From NCBI GenBank assembly GCA_002256145.1, contig NKIP01000013.1, positions 1 through 64,000 of the forward strand: 64,000 nt of DNA. The letters run 5' to 3'. The DNA is from Comamonadaceae bacterium PBBC1. GTDB taxonomy: Bacteria; Pseudomonadota; Gammaproteobacteria; Burkholderiales; Burkholderiaceae_C. Positions 50,366-60,043 of this stretch are shown piece by piece. The notes beneath the pieces were generated by a model. That model had not been told where the DNA came from and did not search any database. It saw only the letters and a program-made list of their open reading frames with translations. Position numbers and translations under genes: made by a program. Each line of letters starts with the position of its first letter. Positions within the stretch are counted from its first letter, which is position 1.

Positions 50366-50436
50366 CGCAGGAGCGACGCCCTCGTCGCGAAAAGCCCCGC
50401 AAACAACGACCCATCGCCCCGGGGGGCGGGGCTCCA
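50366..50436. repeat. REP-like pair, family A
   Basis: CAGGAGCGACGCCCTCGTCG and right arm ATCGCCCCGGGGGGCGGGGC with TCCAATTG. It lies between the antitoxin gene and the proximal SAH riboswitch. Confidence 0.8.
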
Positions 50437-50506
50437 ATTGACCGAAAAAACATGTCTTTTCATCAAGACGGCTATCGGGTGGCTTGGTAGTCGTTACAAT
50501 GCCCAA

Positions 50507-50656
50507 CTTCCGAGGAGCGTTGCAGCGCCCACCAACCCCAAAGTTGGCAGCAGGCGTGAGGCTCGGAACCTTCAAACAGCAACGACGCTCATCCACACGA
50601 CGTGCGGTGAGCCTGTACCTTCCATTCAGTGCTTTCATCCATGCGTGTGGCTTTTT
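50507..50656 (+). ncRNA. SAH riboswitch of ahcY with terminator-like hairpin
   Basis: CCGAGGAGCGTTGCAGCG (50510-50527), AGGCTCGGAACC and GCAACGACGCTC give the conserved SAH riboswitch core: P1 GAGCGTTGC/GCAACG-CGCTC and pairing CCGAG/CTCGG. It binds S-adenosylhomocysteine and turns on its removal. Downstream CCACACG (50593-50599) can pair with CGTGTGG (50644-50650), followed by CTTTTT, a terminator-like platform 24 bases before the ahcY ATG. The gene context is exactly the known one. Confidence 0.92.
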
Positions 50657-50679
50657 CACATTGCTTTGGAGCTTTTCTC

Positions 50680-52113
50680 ATGAATGCACGTATGCCTTCC
50701 ACCGTTAACGCTGATTGCGTGATTGCCGACATCGGCCTGGCCGATTGGGGCCGCAAAGAAATCAAAATCGCCGAGACCGAAATGCCCGGCCTGATGGCCA
50801 TCCGCGAAGAGTTCAACGCAGCGCAGCCCTTGAAGGGCGCTCGCATCACCGGCTCGCTGCACATGACCATTCAGACGGCCGTGTTGATCGAGACCTTGCA
50901 AGCCTTGGGCGCCGATGTGCGTTGGGCTTCTTGCAACATCTTCTCGACCCAAGACCACGCCGCTGCGGCCATCGCCGCCAAAGGTACCCCTGTGTTCGCC
51001 ATCAAGGGCGAGACCCTGGCCGATTACTGGGACTACACCCACCGCATTTTTGACTTTGGCCCCGCAGGCACGCCCGGCGAAGGCCCCAACATGATCCTGG
51101 ACGACGGCGGCGATGCCACCTTGCTGATGCATTTGGGCAAGCGCGCCGAAACCGACGCCAGCCTGATTGCCAACCCCACCAGCGAAGAAGAGACCTGCCT
51201 GTTCAACGCCATCAAGGCCAAGCTGGCTGTTGACCCCACTTGGTACAGCCGCAAGGGTGCGCACATCATTGGCGTGACCGAAGAAACCACCACCGGCGTG
51301 TTGCGCCTGAACGAAATGGCCGCCAAGGGCAGCTTGATGTTCCGCGCCATCAACGTGAACGACTCGGTGACCAAGAGCAAGTTCGACAACCTGTACGGCT
51401 GCCGCGAGTCTTTGGTGGACTCCATCAAACGTGCCACCGACGTGATGATCGCCGGCAAAGTGGCTGTGGTGGCCGGTTACGGTGACGTGGGCAAGGGTTC
51501 GGCCCAAGCCCTGCGTGCCTTGAGCGCCCAAGTCTGGGTGACCGAAATCGATCCGATCAACGCCCTGCAAGCCGCGATGGAAGGCTTCAAGGTTGTGACC
51601 ATGGAATACGCCGCCGACAAGTGCGACATCTTTGTGTCGGCCACTGGCAACAAGAACGTGATCCGCTATGAGCACATGGCCGCCATGAAAGACGAAGCCA
51701 TCGTCTGCAACATCGGTCACTTCGACAACGAAATCGACGTCGCCTCGCTGGACAAGTGCCAGTGGGACGAGATCAAGCCCCAAGTCGACCACGTCATCTT
51801 CCCCGATGGCAAGAAGATCACCTTGTTGGCCAAAGGCCGCCTGGTGAACCTGGGTTGCGCCACCGGCCACCCCAGCTTTGTGATGTCGTCTTCGTTTGCC
51901 AACCAGACGATTGCCCAGATCGAGCTGTTCACCAAGCAAGACCAGTACGAGTCCGGCAAGGTTTATGTGTTGCCCAAGCATTTGGACGAGAAAGTGGCGC
52001 GTTTGCACCTGAAGAAAGTTGGCGCGATGCTGACCGAACTCAGCGACGAGCAAGCGTCTTACATCGGCGTGTCCAAGAATGGTCCTTACAAGGCCGACAC
52101 TTACCGCTATTGA
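50680..52113 (+). CDS. ahcY: S-adenosylhomocysteine hydrolase
   Basis: A 477-residue cytoplasmic enzyme that splits S-adenosylhomocysteine to adenosine and homocysteine using bound NAD. Motifs: [30 protein letters not shown] (substrate site), [17 protein letters not shown] and the NAD loop [16 protein letters not shown], ending in [13 protein letters not shown] at 50680 ([10 protein letters not shown]) follows GGAG and lies after the riboswitch; length is normal for beta-proteobacteria. With tlyA-like and metF behind it, it forms the methyl-cycle unit. Confidence 0.97.
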   Translation: MNARMPSTVNADCVIADIGLADWGRKEIKIAETEMPGLMAIREEFNAAQPLKGARITGSLHMTIQTAVLIETLQALGADVRWASCNIFSTQDHAAAAIAAKGTPVFAIKGETLADYWDYTHRIFDFGPAGTPGEGPNMILDDGGDATLLMHLGKRAETDASLIANPTSEEETCLFNAIKAKLAVDPTWYSRKGAHIIGVTEETTTGVLRLNEMAAKGSLMFRAINVNDSVTKSKFDNLYGCRESLVDSIKRATDVMIAGKVAVVAGYGDVGKGSAQALRALSAQVWVTEIDPINALQAAMEGFKVVTMEYAADKCDIFVSATGNKNVIRYEHMAAMKDEAIVCNIGHFDNEIDVASLDKCQWDEIKPQVDHVIFPDGKKITLLAKGRLVNLGCATGHPSFVMSSSFANQTIAQIELFTKQDQYESGKVYVLPKHLDEKVARLHLKKVGAMLTELSDEQASYIGVSKNGPYKADTYRY

Positions 52114-52162
52114 TGCGCTGAGTGGGTTGAGGGGTTCAGCCTTCGTGGTGTTTTTGCGACGT

Positions 52163-52231
52163 CACGTCGGGGCTGAAGCCGCCGACCTACAGATGCCGCT
52201 CCGTAGGTCGGTGGCTTTAGCCCCGACATGT
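52163..52231. repeat. REP-like pair, family B
   Basis: TGTCGGGGCTGAAGCCGCCG-like left arm (52163-52193: CACGTCGGGGCTGAAGCCGC) and inverted right arm CCGTAGGTCGGTGGCTTTAG with CCCCGACATG (52201-52231) form a large hairpin between ahcY and the TlyA-like gene. Confidence 0.85.
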
Positions 52232-52291
52232 TCGTGCCGCCACCATCGCCTGCTGATCCCTCCCACCCTTGTTTGATTGAAACCCCACCGC

Positions 52292-53140
52292 ATGCGCATT
52301 GACCAACTTCTCGTCGAACGTGGCTTGGCCGCCTCCCGCTCACAAGCCCAGCGACTCATTGCTGGGGGCGTGAAGTGGCAGCAGCCCGACGGCCAGTGGC
52401 GCACCGTCGTCAAAAACCGTGACGAGGTGCCCGAGAGCGCAGCCCTGGAGTTGCTGGACGACGCCGAGTCGCGCTATGTGTCGCGTGGCGGCCTGAAGCT
52501 CGAAGGCGCCTTGAAGGCCACGGGTGTGCAGGTCGACGGCTTGCGTTGCCTGGATGTGGGCCAAAGCACGGGCGGTTTTACCGACTGTTTGCTGCAGCAC
52601 GGCGCGGCCGAGGTGGTGGGCATTGACGTGGGCCATGCCCAGGTGCATCCACGCATCAGTCAGGATGAACGGGTGATCTGCATCGAAGGCGTGAATGCCC
52701 GCGAGCTGGAGCCCGGTGACGAGCGCATTCCCGATGCGCTGGAAGGCTTTGACCTGATGGTGGGCGATGTGTCCTTTATCTCGCTCACGCTGGTCTTGCC
52801 GGGCGTGGTGCATTTGCTCAAACCCACGGGCCAATTGCTGATGCTGGTCAAACCCCAGTTTGAGCTGCAGCCAGGCCAAGTGGGCAAGGGCGGCATCGTG
52901 AAAGACGACACGCATTTCCCCTTCATCGAAAACCGCGTGCGCACGGCTTTGACCGAATTGGGCATGAAGGTCACCGCATGGCTGGACAGCCCGATTGCGG
53001 GCGGTGATGGCAACCATGAATTTTTTGTGCAGGCCTGCTGGCCCGACCCGGCGGCCGTTTTGCCCACACGCGAGGCCACCCGTGTGGCGCACGAGGCCGA
53101 TCTGGCCGCCAAGGCCTATGCCAAGGCCAACGACTATTGA
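52292..53140 (+). CDS. TlyA family rRNA 2'-O-methyltransferase / hemolysin-like
   Basis: A 282-residue protein: S4-type RNA-binding domain (MRIDQLLVERGLAASRSQAQ, residues 1-60) followed by an FtsJ-type Rossmann methyltransferase (CLDVGQSTGGFTDCLLQ, DLMVGDVSFISLTLVLP). TlyA methylates ribose in 16S and 23S rRNA in some bacteria; others are annotated as hemolysin A-like with unproven function. ATG at 52292; Met5 upstream (52277) is possible. It sits between ahcY and metF, a known neighbourhood in Burkholderiales, linking SAM-dependent methylation and recycling. Confidence 0.88.
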   Translation: MRIDQLLVERGLAASRSQAQRLIAGGVKWQQPDGQWRTVVKNRDEVPESAALELLDDAESRYVSRGGLKLEGALKATGVQVDGLRCLDVGQSTGGFTDCLLQHGAAEVVGIDVGHAQVHPRISQDERVICIEGVNARELEPGDERIPDALEGFDLMVGDVSFISLTLVLPGVVHLLKPTGQLLMLVKPQFELQPGQVGKGGIVKDDTHFPFIENRVRTALTELGMKVTAWLDSPIAGGDGNHEFFVQACWPDPAAVLPTREATRVAHEADLAAKAYAKANDY

Positions 53141-53158
53141 ATTTTTGAAGGTGTTGTG

Positions 53159-53995
53159 ATGTCTGGTTTGAAACTGCCCATCAGCTTGGAATTTTTTCCA
53201 CCCAAAACGCCCGAAGGTGCAGAAAAATTGCGCGGTGTGCGCGAGAAGTTGTACGCCCTGAAGCCTGAGTTTTGCTCGGTCACTTACGGCGCAGGCGGCT
53301 CGACGCAAGAGGGCACCTTTTCCACCGTGAGCGCCATCCTGAGCGAGGGCGTTGCAGCCGCTTCGCACTTTTCGTGCATTGGCGCGACCAAGGCTTCGGT
53401 GCGCGAAGAGCTGGCCACACTCAAGGCCATGGGCGTCAAGCGCTTGGTGGCTTTGCGCGGCGACTTGCCCAGCGGCTATGGCGCAGGTGGCGAGTTCCAC
53501 TACGCCAGCGATCTGGTGGCCTTTATCCGGGCCGAGACGGGTGACGATTTCCACATAGAAGTGGCGGCCTACCCCGAAATCCACCCCCAGGCCAAGTCGC
53601 CCGAAGCCGATTTGCAGGCCTTTGCCACCAAGGTCAAGGCCGGTGCCAACTCGGCCATCACCCAATATTTTTACAACAGCGATGCCTACTTCCGCTTTGT
53701 AGACGATGCCTACAAACTCGGTGTGGACGTGCCCGTGGTGCCCGGCATCATGCCCATCACCAGTTCCTCGCAGCTGCTGCGTTTTTCCGACGCTTGTGGT
53801 GCCGAGATCCCGCGTTGGATCAGGCTGCGTTTGCAAGGCTATGGCGATGATGTGGAGTCCATCAAGGCTTTTGGCCTGGATGTGGTGAGTGACCTGTGCG
53901 AGCAGCTCATGAACGGCGGCGTGCCCGCCATTCACTTCTACACCATGAACCAAAGCGCCTCCACCACCGAGATCGTGCGCCGCTGCAATTTGTAA
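53159..53995 (+). CDS. metF: 5,10-methylenetetrahydrofolate reductase
   Basis: A 278-residue FAD enzyme reducing methylene-THF to methyl-THF for methionine synthesis. Motifs: ISLEFFPPKTPEGAEKL (catalytic Glu region), FCSVTYGAGGSTQEGT, LVALRGDLP, VAAYPEIHPQA and HFYTMNQSASTTEI at the end, the usual order. ATG at 53159 is preceded by GAAGGTGTTGTG; an adjacent GTG at 53156 is possible. It starts 18 bases after the TlyA-like gene, so all three methyl-cycle genes are probably co-transcribed from the SAH riboswitch promoter. Confidence 0.95.
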   Translation: MSGLKLPISLEFFPPKTPEGAEKLRGVREKLYALKPEFCSVTYGAGGSTQEGTFSTVSAILSEGVAAASHFSCIGATKASVREELATLKAMGVKRLVALRGDLPSGYGAGGEFHYASDLVAFIRAETGDDFHIEVAAYPEIHPQAKSPEADLQAFATKVKAGANSAITQYFYNSDAYFRFVDDAYKLGVDVPVVPGIMPITSSSQLLRFSDACGAEIPRWIRLRLQGYGDDVESIKAFGLDVVSDLCEQLMNGGVPAIHFYTMNQSASTTEIVRRCNL

Positions 53996-54023
53996 AAACG
54001 CCAGCTTCAGTGAGCGTGCCTCT

Positions 54024-54139
54024 CTGTGGCAGCCCTGCCCTCAGGGCGATGTGAGCTTGTCTTTTGTGGGAGCCCTGCCCTCAGGGCGATGGCTCGTGGA
54101 CTGTGAGGCGTCATCGCGGCGAGGGCGTCGCTCCCAAAG
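54024..54139. repeat. REP-like elements, family A variant (three arms)
   Basis: GTGGCAGCCCTGCCCTCAGG, GTGGGAGCCCTGCCCTCAGG and inverted TCATCGCGGCGAGGGCGTCG with CTCCCAAAG. They separate metF from the LysR gene and may end metF transcription. Confidence 0.8.
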
Positions 54140-54172
54140 CGGGCATGTTGAACGCTGAACCATAATCGCGCC

Positions 54173-55132
54173 ATGGAAACGAAATGGTTGGAAGATTTTG
54201 TCAGCCTGGCTGAAACGCGCAGTTTCAGCCGTTCGGCGCAGTTGCGGCATGTCACGCAGCCCGCATTTTCGAGGCGCATTCAGTCGCTGGAGGCGTGGGC
54301 CGGGGCGGATTTGGTGGACCGCAGCTCTTACCCCACCAGCTTGACCCCCGCCGGGGAGACTTTGTACGGACAGGCCCTGGAGTTGCTGCAGTCCTTGCAG
54401 ACCACCCGCGCCATGCTGCGCAGCCATGCCAGTGCGGGTCAGGATGTGCTGGAGTTTGCGGTGCCGCACACCTTGGCATTGACCTTTTTTCCCGCTTGGA
54501 TGGCCCGTTTGCGCGAGGGCTTTGGGCCCATCAAATCCCGGCTCATGGCCCTGAATGTGCACGATGCCGCCATGCGCTTGGTCGAGGGGGGGTGCGATGT
54601 GCTGATCGCTTACCACCACTCTTCGCAGCCCCTTCAATTGGACCCGGAGCGTTTTGACATGGTGGTCTTGGGCCATGAGGAGATGGCGCCTTATGTGAAG
54701 GCCGATGCGCTGGGCGAGCCCCTGTTCCGTTTGCCCGGCAGCAGTGCCCGGCCTTTGCCTTATTTGGGTTATGCACCCGGGGCTTATTTGGGGGCGGTGA
54801 CCGATTGGATGTTGAAGCAATCGGGCACGGTGATTCATGTGGACCGTGTGTACGAGACCGACATGGCCGAGGGTTTGAAGGGCATGGCGCTTGAGGGGCA
54901 TGGCCTGGCGTTTTTGCCGCAAAGTGCGGTGACCAAGGAGTTGGAGTCGGGTGCTTTGGTGCGTGCTTTTTTGCCGCACGAACCGCCCATGGTGCTGACC
55001 ATGGAGGTGCGGGCTTACCGCGAAAAGTCACGCCACAAGCTCTTGGCAGGTCGCTCGGTGCAAGATTTGTGGGCCTATTTGGTCCGCACAGACGTCGATT
55101 CTGGGCCGGATATAGCAAGCTTGCGGGTGTGA
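54173..55132 (+). CDS. LysR-family transcription regulator
   Basis: A 319-residue LTTR with the N-terminal winged helix (METKWLEDFVSLAETRSFSR, then SAQLRHVTQPAFSRRIQSLE) and a periplasmic-binding-protein-like effector domain from about residue 90. It is of the HypT/AmpR-like length; the effector is unknown. Its neighbour on the opposite strand is a phosphatase gene, not divergent but convergent, so the regulated gene is not obvious; autoregulation is usual. Confidence 0.9.
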   Translation: METKWLEDFVSLAETRSFSRSAQLRHVTQPAFSRRIQSLEAWAGADLVDRSSYPTSLTPAGETLYGQALELLQSLQTTRAMLRSHASAGQDVLEFAVPHTLALTFFPAWMARLREGFGPIKSRLMALNVHDAAMRLVEGGCDVLIAYHHSSQPLQLDPERFDMVVLGHEEMAPYVKADALGEPLFRLPGSSARPLPYLGYAPGAYLGAVTDWMLKQSGTVIHVDRVYETDMAEGLKGMALEGHGLAFLPQSAVTKELESGALVRAFLPHEPPMVLTMEVRAYREKSRHKLLAGRSVQDLWAYLVRTDVDSGPDIASLRV

Positions 55133-55182
55133 GCCCCAGCCCGTAGCACGGCCTCAGGCGCCCACCCTTTTCAAAGCGCTAC

Positions 55183-55767
55183 TCAAATGCCCGGCGCAGG
55201 CCAGCGCCGCACGAACTCGCGCTGGGCTTCGGTTTCGGGGCTGTGGGGTTCTTGGGCGTGTTTGTCGACCACGCGCCATTTTTGGGCCAGCAGGTCCAGC
55301 GCTTGTTGGGGTGGCAGGCCTTGGCTCACCAGCCAGGTAGCGGCCACGGTGCCGGTGCGGCCAATGCCGGCGCGGCAGTGCAGGTAAACCTTGCCGCCTT
55401 GGTCCAGAGCGTTTTGCACATCGTGCAGGATGGCCTGCATGCCGGCCACGCTGGGTACACCAAAATCGGTGATCGGGTGGGAGAGGCGTTGGGCAGGCTG
55501 TGGTGCTGTGGCCTCAGGCCCCGAATGGGTCAAGGGCAGTGGCTGGTAGGGCGGCACTGGGTCGTGTGGCGAGGTCAGGTCCACAAAGTGGGTGATGCCC
55601 GCATCGGCCAAGGCTGTCAGCCGCTCAGCCATGGCCTCTGCGCCCCAAAGCCCCGGATGCTCACCCGCCAGCACGCGGCCGGTCCAGAGCCAGTAGCTGT
55701 TGCCAAATGGCCGCGCCGCGCCATCGCCCCGGCTTTCTTGGGCGGTGTCAAAGCCGGGTGATGGCAT
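55183..55767 (-). CDS. Dual-specificity phosphatase-like protein
   Basis: A 194-residue cytoplasmic protein with the cysteine phosphatase loop HCRAGIGRTG (C-x5-R; about 131-140) and the preceding acidic and hydrophobic pattern of the DSP/PTP fold (ALDQGGKVYLHCRAG). It could dephosphorylate proteins, phosphoinositide-like lipids or small molecules. The gene overlaps neither neighbour: it begins 33 bases downstream of aapP in the same direction, so it may be read through from the amino-acid transporter operon. Substrate unknown. Confidence 0.85.
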   Translation of the reverse strand: MPSPGFDTAQESRGDGAARPFGNSYWLWTGRVLAGEHPGLWGAEAMAERLTALADAGITHFVDLTSPHDPVPPYQPLPLTHSGPEATAPQPAQRLSHPITDFGVPSVAGMQAILHDVQNALDQGGKVYLHCRAGIGRTGTVAATWLVSQGLPPQQALDLLAQKWRVVDKHAQEPHSPETEAQREFVRRWPAPGI

Positions 55768-55800
55768 GGGCAGGTGCGTGAGCTGAAAGAAAGCGCAGAC

Positions 55801-56541
55801 TCAATGCGCCAGGATCTTGGACAAAAAGTCTTGCGTGCGTTCGTTTTGCGGGTTGTCAAAGAACGCGGCAGCGGTGTTTTGCTCGACGATCTGGCCTTGG
55901 TCCATGAAGATCACGCGGTCGGCCACTTGCCGGGCAAAGCCCATTTCGTGGGTCACGCAGATCATGGTGATGCCCTGGTCGGCCATCTCCACCATCACGT
56001 TGAGCACTTCACCCACCATTTCGGGGTCGAGCGCCGAGGTGGGCTCGTCAAACAGCATGATTTTGGGCGTGAGGCACAGGGCGCGGGCAATGGCCACGCG
56101 TTGCTGCTGGCCACCGGACAGTTGCAGCGGGTACTTTTGCGCTTGCTCGGCAATGCGCACACGTTTGAGCTGCTGCATGGCGCGTTCTTCGGCCTCAGCC
56201 TTGGGCACCTTGCCCACCCACATGGGGGCCAGCGTCAGGTTTTCCAGCACCGTCAGATGCGGGAACAGGTTGAACTGCTGGAACACCATGCCAACCTGGC
56301 GACGCGCCGATTCGATGGACTTGACGTCGTCGGTCAACTCCACACCGCCCACCGTGAGGTGACCGGCCTGGTGTTCTTCGAGGCGGTTGATGCAGCGGAT
56401 CAGGGTGGATTTGCCCGAGCCCGATGGCCCGCACACCACGATGCGTTCGCCACGCGCCACCGACAGGTCGATGTCACGCAGCACATGAAAGTCGCCATAC
56501 CATTTGTTGACTTTGGAAAATTCGATGATGGGAGTGCTCAC
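55801..56541 (-). CDS. aapP: General L-amino acid ABC transporter ATPase
   Basis: A 246-residue polar amino acid transporter ATPase: [18 protein letters not shown], Walker [10 protein letters not shown] (about 35-43), [19 protein letters not shown], signature [15 protein letters not shown], Walker [15 protein letters not shown]. It powers uptake through AapQ/AapM. GTG at 56541 lies 1 base from the aapM stop; the frame upstream is the aapM shadow. Last gene of aapJQMP. Confidence 0.95.
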   Translation of the reverse strand: MSTPIIEFSKVNKWYGDFHVLRDIDLSVARGERIVVCGPSGSGKSTLIRCINRLEEHQAGHLTVGGVELTDDVKSIESARRQVGMVFQQFNLFPHLTVLENLTLAPMWVGKVPKAEAEERAMQQLKRVRIAEQAQKYPLQLSGGQQQRVAIARALCLTPKIMLFDEPTSALDPEMVGEVLNVMVEMADQGITMICVTHEMGFARQVADRVIFMDQGQIVEQNTAAAFFDNPQNERTQDFLSKILAH

Positions 56542-56542
56542 G

Positions 56543-57649
56543 TTACTGTCTCCGGGTTCCGGTGTTGAGGTGGCCTTCGAGCCAATGGCTGTAGCGCGAC
56601 ATGGCAAAACAGGCGATGAAATAAATGGCCGCCACAAACAGCTGGCCTTCGATGAAGAACTTGCGCCAGTCGGCGTCGCCCAAGGCCAGCTGCACCGCAC
56701 CCGTCAGGTCGTAAAGGCTCACGATGGTCACCAGCGAGGTGTCTTTGAAAGCGCCAATGAAGGTGTTGACGATGGAGGGCACCACCAGGCGCAGGGCCTG
56801 AGGCAGCACGATTTTGCGCTGGATTTGCCAGTAGCCCATGCCCAGCGAATGCGCGGCTTCGACCTGGCCTTTGGGCAGTGCTTGCAAACCACCACGAATC
56901 ACTTCGGCCAGATAGGCGGCGGTGAACAAGGTCATGCCGATCAGCACCCGCACCAGCACGTCGATCTTGCCACCATTGGGCATGAACAGCGGCAAGATGA
57001 AGGAGGCCATGAACAAGACCGAAATCAGCGGCACGCCGCGCACGAACTCGATGAAGATCACGCACAGCGTGCGGATCGCGGGCAGCTGGGACTGCCGGCC
57101 CAAGGCCAGCAAAATCGCCAGCGGAAAGGCCACCACCAAGCTCACGCTCGACAACAGCAGCGTGAGCGGCAGGCCGCCCCAGCGTTCGGTGTCGATCGGG
57201 GTCAGGCCGGCAAAACCGCCGCTCATGAGCCCGTAAAACACCGCATAAACAGCCACCCAGGCCAGCACCAGGGCAGGACGCCAGAAGCTGCGCAGGCAAC
57301 TGAGCACCAACACCACCACCAGCAAGCTTGATGCGATCAGTGGACGCCATTGCTCGTCGTAGGGGTAGCGGCCAAACAGGATGAGCCGACCTTTTTCGGT
57401 GACGACGCCCCAGCAGGCCCCCACACCTTCGGCGGCGCGGCAAGCGGCGTTGTCGGCCTGCACCACAGCGTTGAACACGGCCCAGTTCAGCAACGGGGGC
57501 AGGGCCCAGGCCAGCAGGGCCAGCACCAGCACGGTCAGCAAGCTGTTGGCCCAACCATCAAAAAAGCGGCTGCGCAGCCAAGGCAGCAAGCCCACTTGGT
57601 TGCTGGGCGGCTGGCGGGCGGCAATCGGGGTAAAGACAGCGTGGTTCAT
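56543..57649 (-). CDS. aapM: General L-amino acid ABC transporter permease
   Basis: A 368-residue permease of the HisMQ group, longer than HisM because of the AapM-type extra N-terminal helices and loop ([20 protein letters not shown], a [13 protein letters not shown] loop). The EAA-type motif is at [20 protein letters not shown] (around residues 245-265). ATG at 57649 overlaps the aapQ stop by one base (TGATG), so AapQ and AapM are translationally coupled and form the channel. Confidence 0.95.
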   Translation of the reverse strand: MNHAVFTPIAARQPPSNQVGLLPWLRSRFFDGWANSLLTVLVLALLAWALPPLLNWAVFNAVVQADNAACRAAEGVGACWGVVTEKGRLILFGRYPYDEQWRPLIASSLLVVVLVLSCLRSFWRPALVLAWVAVYAVFYGLMSGGFAGLTPIDTERWGGLPLTLLLSSVSLVVAFPLAILLALGRQSQLPAIRTLCVIFIEFVRGVPLISVLFMASFILPLFMPNGGKIDVLVRVLIGMTLFTAAYLAEVIRGGLQALPKGQVEAAHSLGMGYWQIQRKIVLPQALRLVVPSIVNTFIGAFKDTSLVTIVSLYDLTGAVQLALGDADWRKFFIEGQLFVAAIYFIACFAMSRYSHWLEGHLNTGTRRQ

Positions 57650-58845
57650 CAGCGGTCCTTGATCTGCACACGGCGGTTATAGAGGTTCATGAGCGCCGAG
57701 GTCAGCAAACTCAAGCTCAGGTAGCACAGCATCACCACGGCGATGCACTCTATGGCGCGGCCCGTCTGGTTGAGCGAGGTGGAGCCAATCGAGACCAAGT
57801 CGGGGTAGCCCACGGCCACCGCCAGCGAGGAGTTTTTGGTCAGGTTCAGGAACTGGCTGGTCAAGGGCGGCACGATCACGCGCAAGGCCTGGGGCAGTTG
57901 CACCAAGCGCAACTCGGCCGAGCGGGGCAGGCCCAGCGCCACAGCCGCTTCGTGCTGCCCATAGGCCACCGACTGGATGCCCGAGCGCACCACTTCGGCA
58001 ATGTAGCCCGAGGTGTAGACCGTCAAGCCAATCAGCAAGGTCAGGTACTCGGGCGTGACCGATCCGCCGCCAATCACGTTGATTTCGGTGGCCTCGGGAA
58101 TGCTCACCTCGCCAGGGGCTCCTCCAGCCAGCCAACCGACAGCCGTCACAGCCAGCAAAATGCCCAGGCCGATCAGGTGTGTGCGGGCCGGGTGGTACTG
58201 TCCCGTGATTTCAAATTGGCGAATGGCCCGGCTTGCCCAAAATCGCCAGGCCACAGCACCGGACAGCAAACCCACCACGGTGCCCCAATGGCCTGTGGAC
58301 CATTCGGGCAGCGGGTATTGCAAACCGTTTTTGCTCAGGAACACACCAGCGAGCGGCTTGAAGGGCGCTTCAATGGTGGGCAGCAATTCGGTCATGGCGA
58401 AGTACCACATGAACAATTGCAGCAGCAAAGGTACGTTGCGCGTGACCTCGACATGCACCGCGCACAGGCCGCGCACCAGCATGTTGTTGGACAGGCGGCC
58501 AATGCCGATCAGCGTGCCCAGAAGCGTGGCCAGCACAATGCCCACCAGCGCCACGCGCAAGGTGTTGGACAGGCCGACCAAATAGGCCACCCAGTAGCCT
58601 TGGGACGAGTCGAACTCAAACAGGCTCTCGCCAATGGCAAAGCCTGCGGGTTGCAAAAAGAAATCGAAGCCGCTTTGAATGCCGCGCGTGCGCATGTTGG
58701 CAAAGGTGTTGGACAGCAGATAGCCGACGGCCAACACAAGCAGCAAAATGGTCAAAACTTGGTAGATCAGGCCTCTGAAGGACTGGCTGCGCCAAGACCA
58801 GGCGCGTGATCGGGGGGGAGGGGGAGGAGCAGGTGGGATCATCAT
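57649..58845 (-). CDS. aapQ: General L-amino acid ABC transporter permease
   Basis: A 398-residue permease with the AapQ/BztB pattern: first helix LIYQVLTILLLVLAVGYLL, TRGIQSGFDFFLQPAGFAIG, and the EAA motif YIAEVVRSGIQSVAYGQHEA. A proline-rich start (MMIPPAPPPPPRS) precedes the first helix. The ATG at 58845 (or 58842) lies five bases after a strong hairpin and has no obvious Shine-Dalgarno site, so its translation may depend on the hairpin state or a later start. Co-transcribed with aapJ. Confidence 0.93.
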   Translation of the reverse strand: MMIPPAPPPPPRSRAWSWRSQSFRGLIYQVLTILLLVLAVGYLLSNTFANMRTRGIQSGFDFFLQPAGFAIGESLFEFDSSQGYWVAYLVGLSNTLRVALVGIVLATLLGTLIGIGRLSNNMLVRGLCAVHVEVTRNVPLLLQLFMWYFAMTELLPTIEAPFKPLAGVFLSKNGLQYPLPEWSTGHWGTVVGLLSGAVAWRFWASRAIRQFEITGQYHPARTHLIGLGILLAVTAVGWLAGGAPGEVSIPEATEINVIGGGSVTPEYLTLLIGLTVYTSGYIAEVVRSGIQSVAYGQHEAAVALGLPRSAELRLVQLPQALRVIVPPLTSQFLNLTKNSSLAVAVGYPDLVSIGSTSLNQTGRAIECIAVVMLCYLSLSLLTSALMNLYNRRVQIKDR

Positions 58846-58849
58846 CGTG

Positions 58850-58876
58850 CATCGGCCCGCACGAGGCGGGCCGATG
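58850..58876 (-). terminator. GC-rich hairpin between aapJ and aapQ
   Basis: CATCGGCCCGC (58850-58860) pairs perfectly over 11 bp with GCGGGCCGATG (58866-58876), five-base loop, without a T-run. Such intercistronic hairpins usually protect the upstream mRNA and reduce expression of the permeases relative to the binding protein. Confidence 0.75.
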
Positions 58877-58929
58877 TCCTTTCAGGGGTTGCCGTGTTTG
58901 TCTGAATCAGAAAAACACAAGGGGGTCGA

Positions 58930-59973
58930 TCAGCGCACGGGTGGTGCGTACATCAGGCCGCCTTTGTTCCACTGGTTGTTCAAACCGCGTGGCAGCTTCA
59001 GGGTGGACTTGGGGCCCACATTGCGCTCGAACATTTCGCCGTAGTTGCCCACGGCCTTGATGGCGCGGTAAGCCCACTCTTTGTCCAGGCCCAACAACTT
59101 GCCGGTGTCTTCCGAGGTGCCCAAGATGCGCTGCACGACGGGGTCGGTGCTGCTCTTCATTTGGTCCACATTGGCTTGGGTGATGCCGTACTCTTCGGCT
59201 TCGATCAGGGCGTAAACCACCCATTTGACGATGGCAAAGAACTCGTCGTCACCCCGGCGCACGCTCGGGCCAAGGGGTTCTTTGGAGATCAGGTCGGGCA
59301 AGATGACGTGGTCATCGGGGTTGGTGGCTTCCTTGTTGCGCACCGAGGCCAGGCCCGAGGCGTCGGTGGTGTAAGCCTGGCAGCGGCCAGCAAAGTAAGC
59401 CTTGTTGGTGGCTTCTTGGGTGTCAAACACCACGGGCTTGATGCCCAGCTTGTTGACCTTGGAGTAGTCGTTCAGGTTCTTCTCGGTGGTGGTGCCCGAT
59501 TGCACGCACACGGTGGCACCCTTGAGGCTCTTGGCGCTGGTGATCTTGGACTTTTTGGTCACCATGAAGCCTTGACCGTCATAGTAGGTGGTGCCGGTGA
59601 AGTGCAGGCCCAGCGACGCGTCGCGGTTCAGGGTCCAGGTGGTGTTGCGCGACAGGATGTCGATTTCACCGGCTTGCAACACGGCAAAGCGCTGGGTGGC
59701 GTTCAGGGGCGTCCACTTGACTTTGGCGGCATCGTTCAACACGGTGGCGGCCACGGCCTTGCACACGTCCACGTCCAGACCGGTCCAGTTGCCTTGGCTG
59801 TCTGCCGCTGCAAAACCAGGCAAGCTGGGGTTCACGCCGCAGTTCAGCATGCCGCGCGATTTGATGGCATCCAGCGTTTTGCCAGCAAAGGCTGGGGTGG
59901 CGACCGAGCCCATCAGGGCCAGCAAAGAAGCGGCCAACAAAGGGCGCTGGATCAGGGAACGAACAATTTTCAT
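58930..59973 (-). CDS. aapJ: General L-amino acid binding protein
   Basis: A 347-residue periplasmic binding protein with a Sec signal peptide ([20 protein letters not shown], cleavage after AFA at about residue 30) and the AapJ/BztA pattern [47 protein letters not shown], and [14 protein letters not shown]. It captures a broad range of L-amino acids for AapQMP. First gene of the operon; NtrC-like and sigma-54-like sites lie upstream at 60044-60116. Confidence 0.95.
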   Translation of the reverse strand: MKIVRSLIQRPLLAASLLALMGSVATPAFAGKTLDAIKSRGMLNCGVNPSLPGFAAADSQGNWTGLDVDVCKAVAATVLNDAAKVKWTPLNATQRFAVLQAGEIDILSRNTTWTLNRDASLGLHFTGTTYYDGQGFMVTKKSKITSAKSLKGATVCVQSGTTTEKNLNDYSKVNKLGIKPVVFDTQEATNKAYFAGRCQAYTTDASGLASVRNKEATNPDDHVILPDLISKEPLGPSVRRGDDEFFAIVKWVVYALIEAEEYGITQANVDQMKSSTDPVVQRILGTSEDTGKLLGLDKEWAYRAIKAVGNYGEMFERNVGPKSTLKLPRGLNNQWNKGGLMYAPPVR

Positions 59974-60043
59974 CGGTGAACCTCAACAATTAAAAAAGCC
60001 ATTTTGCATCAAAAAAAATGACAACTGCTTCGGGTTATCACCG

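Noticed and set aside
50656..52053. Antisense frame over ahcY
   Set aside because: Shadow of a highly conserved gene; no motif or ribosome-binding site.
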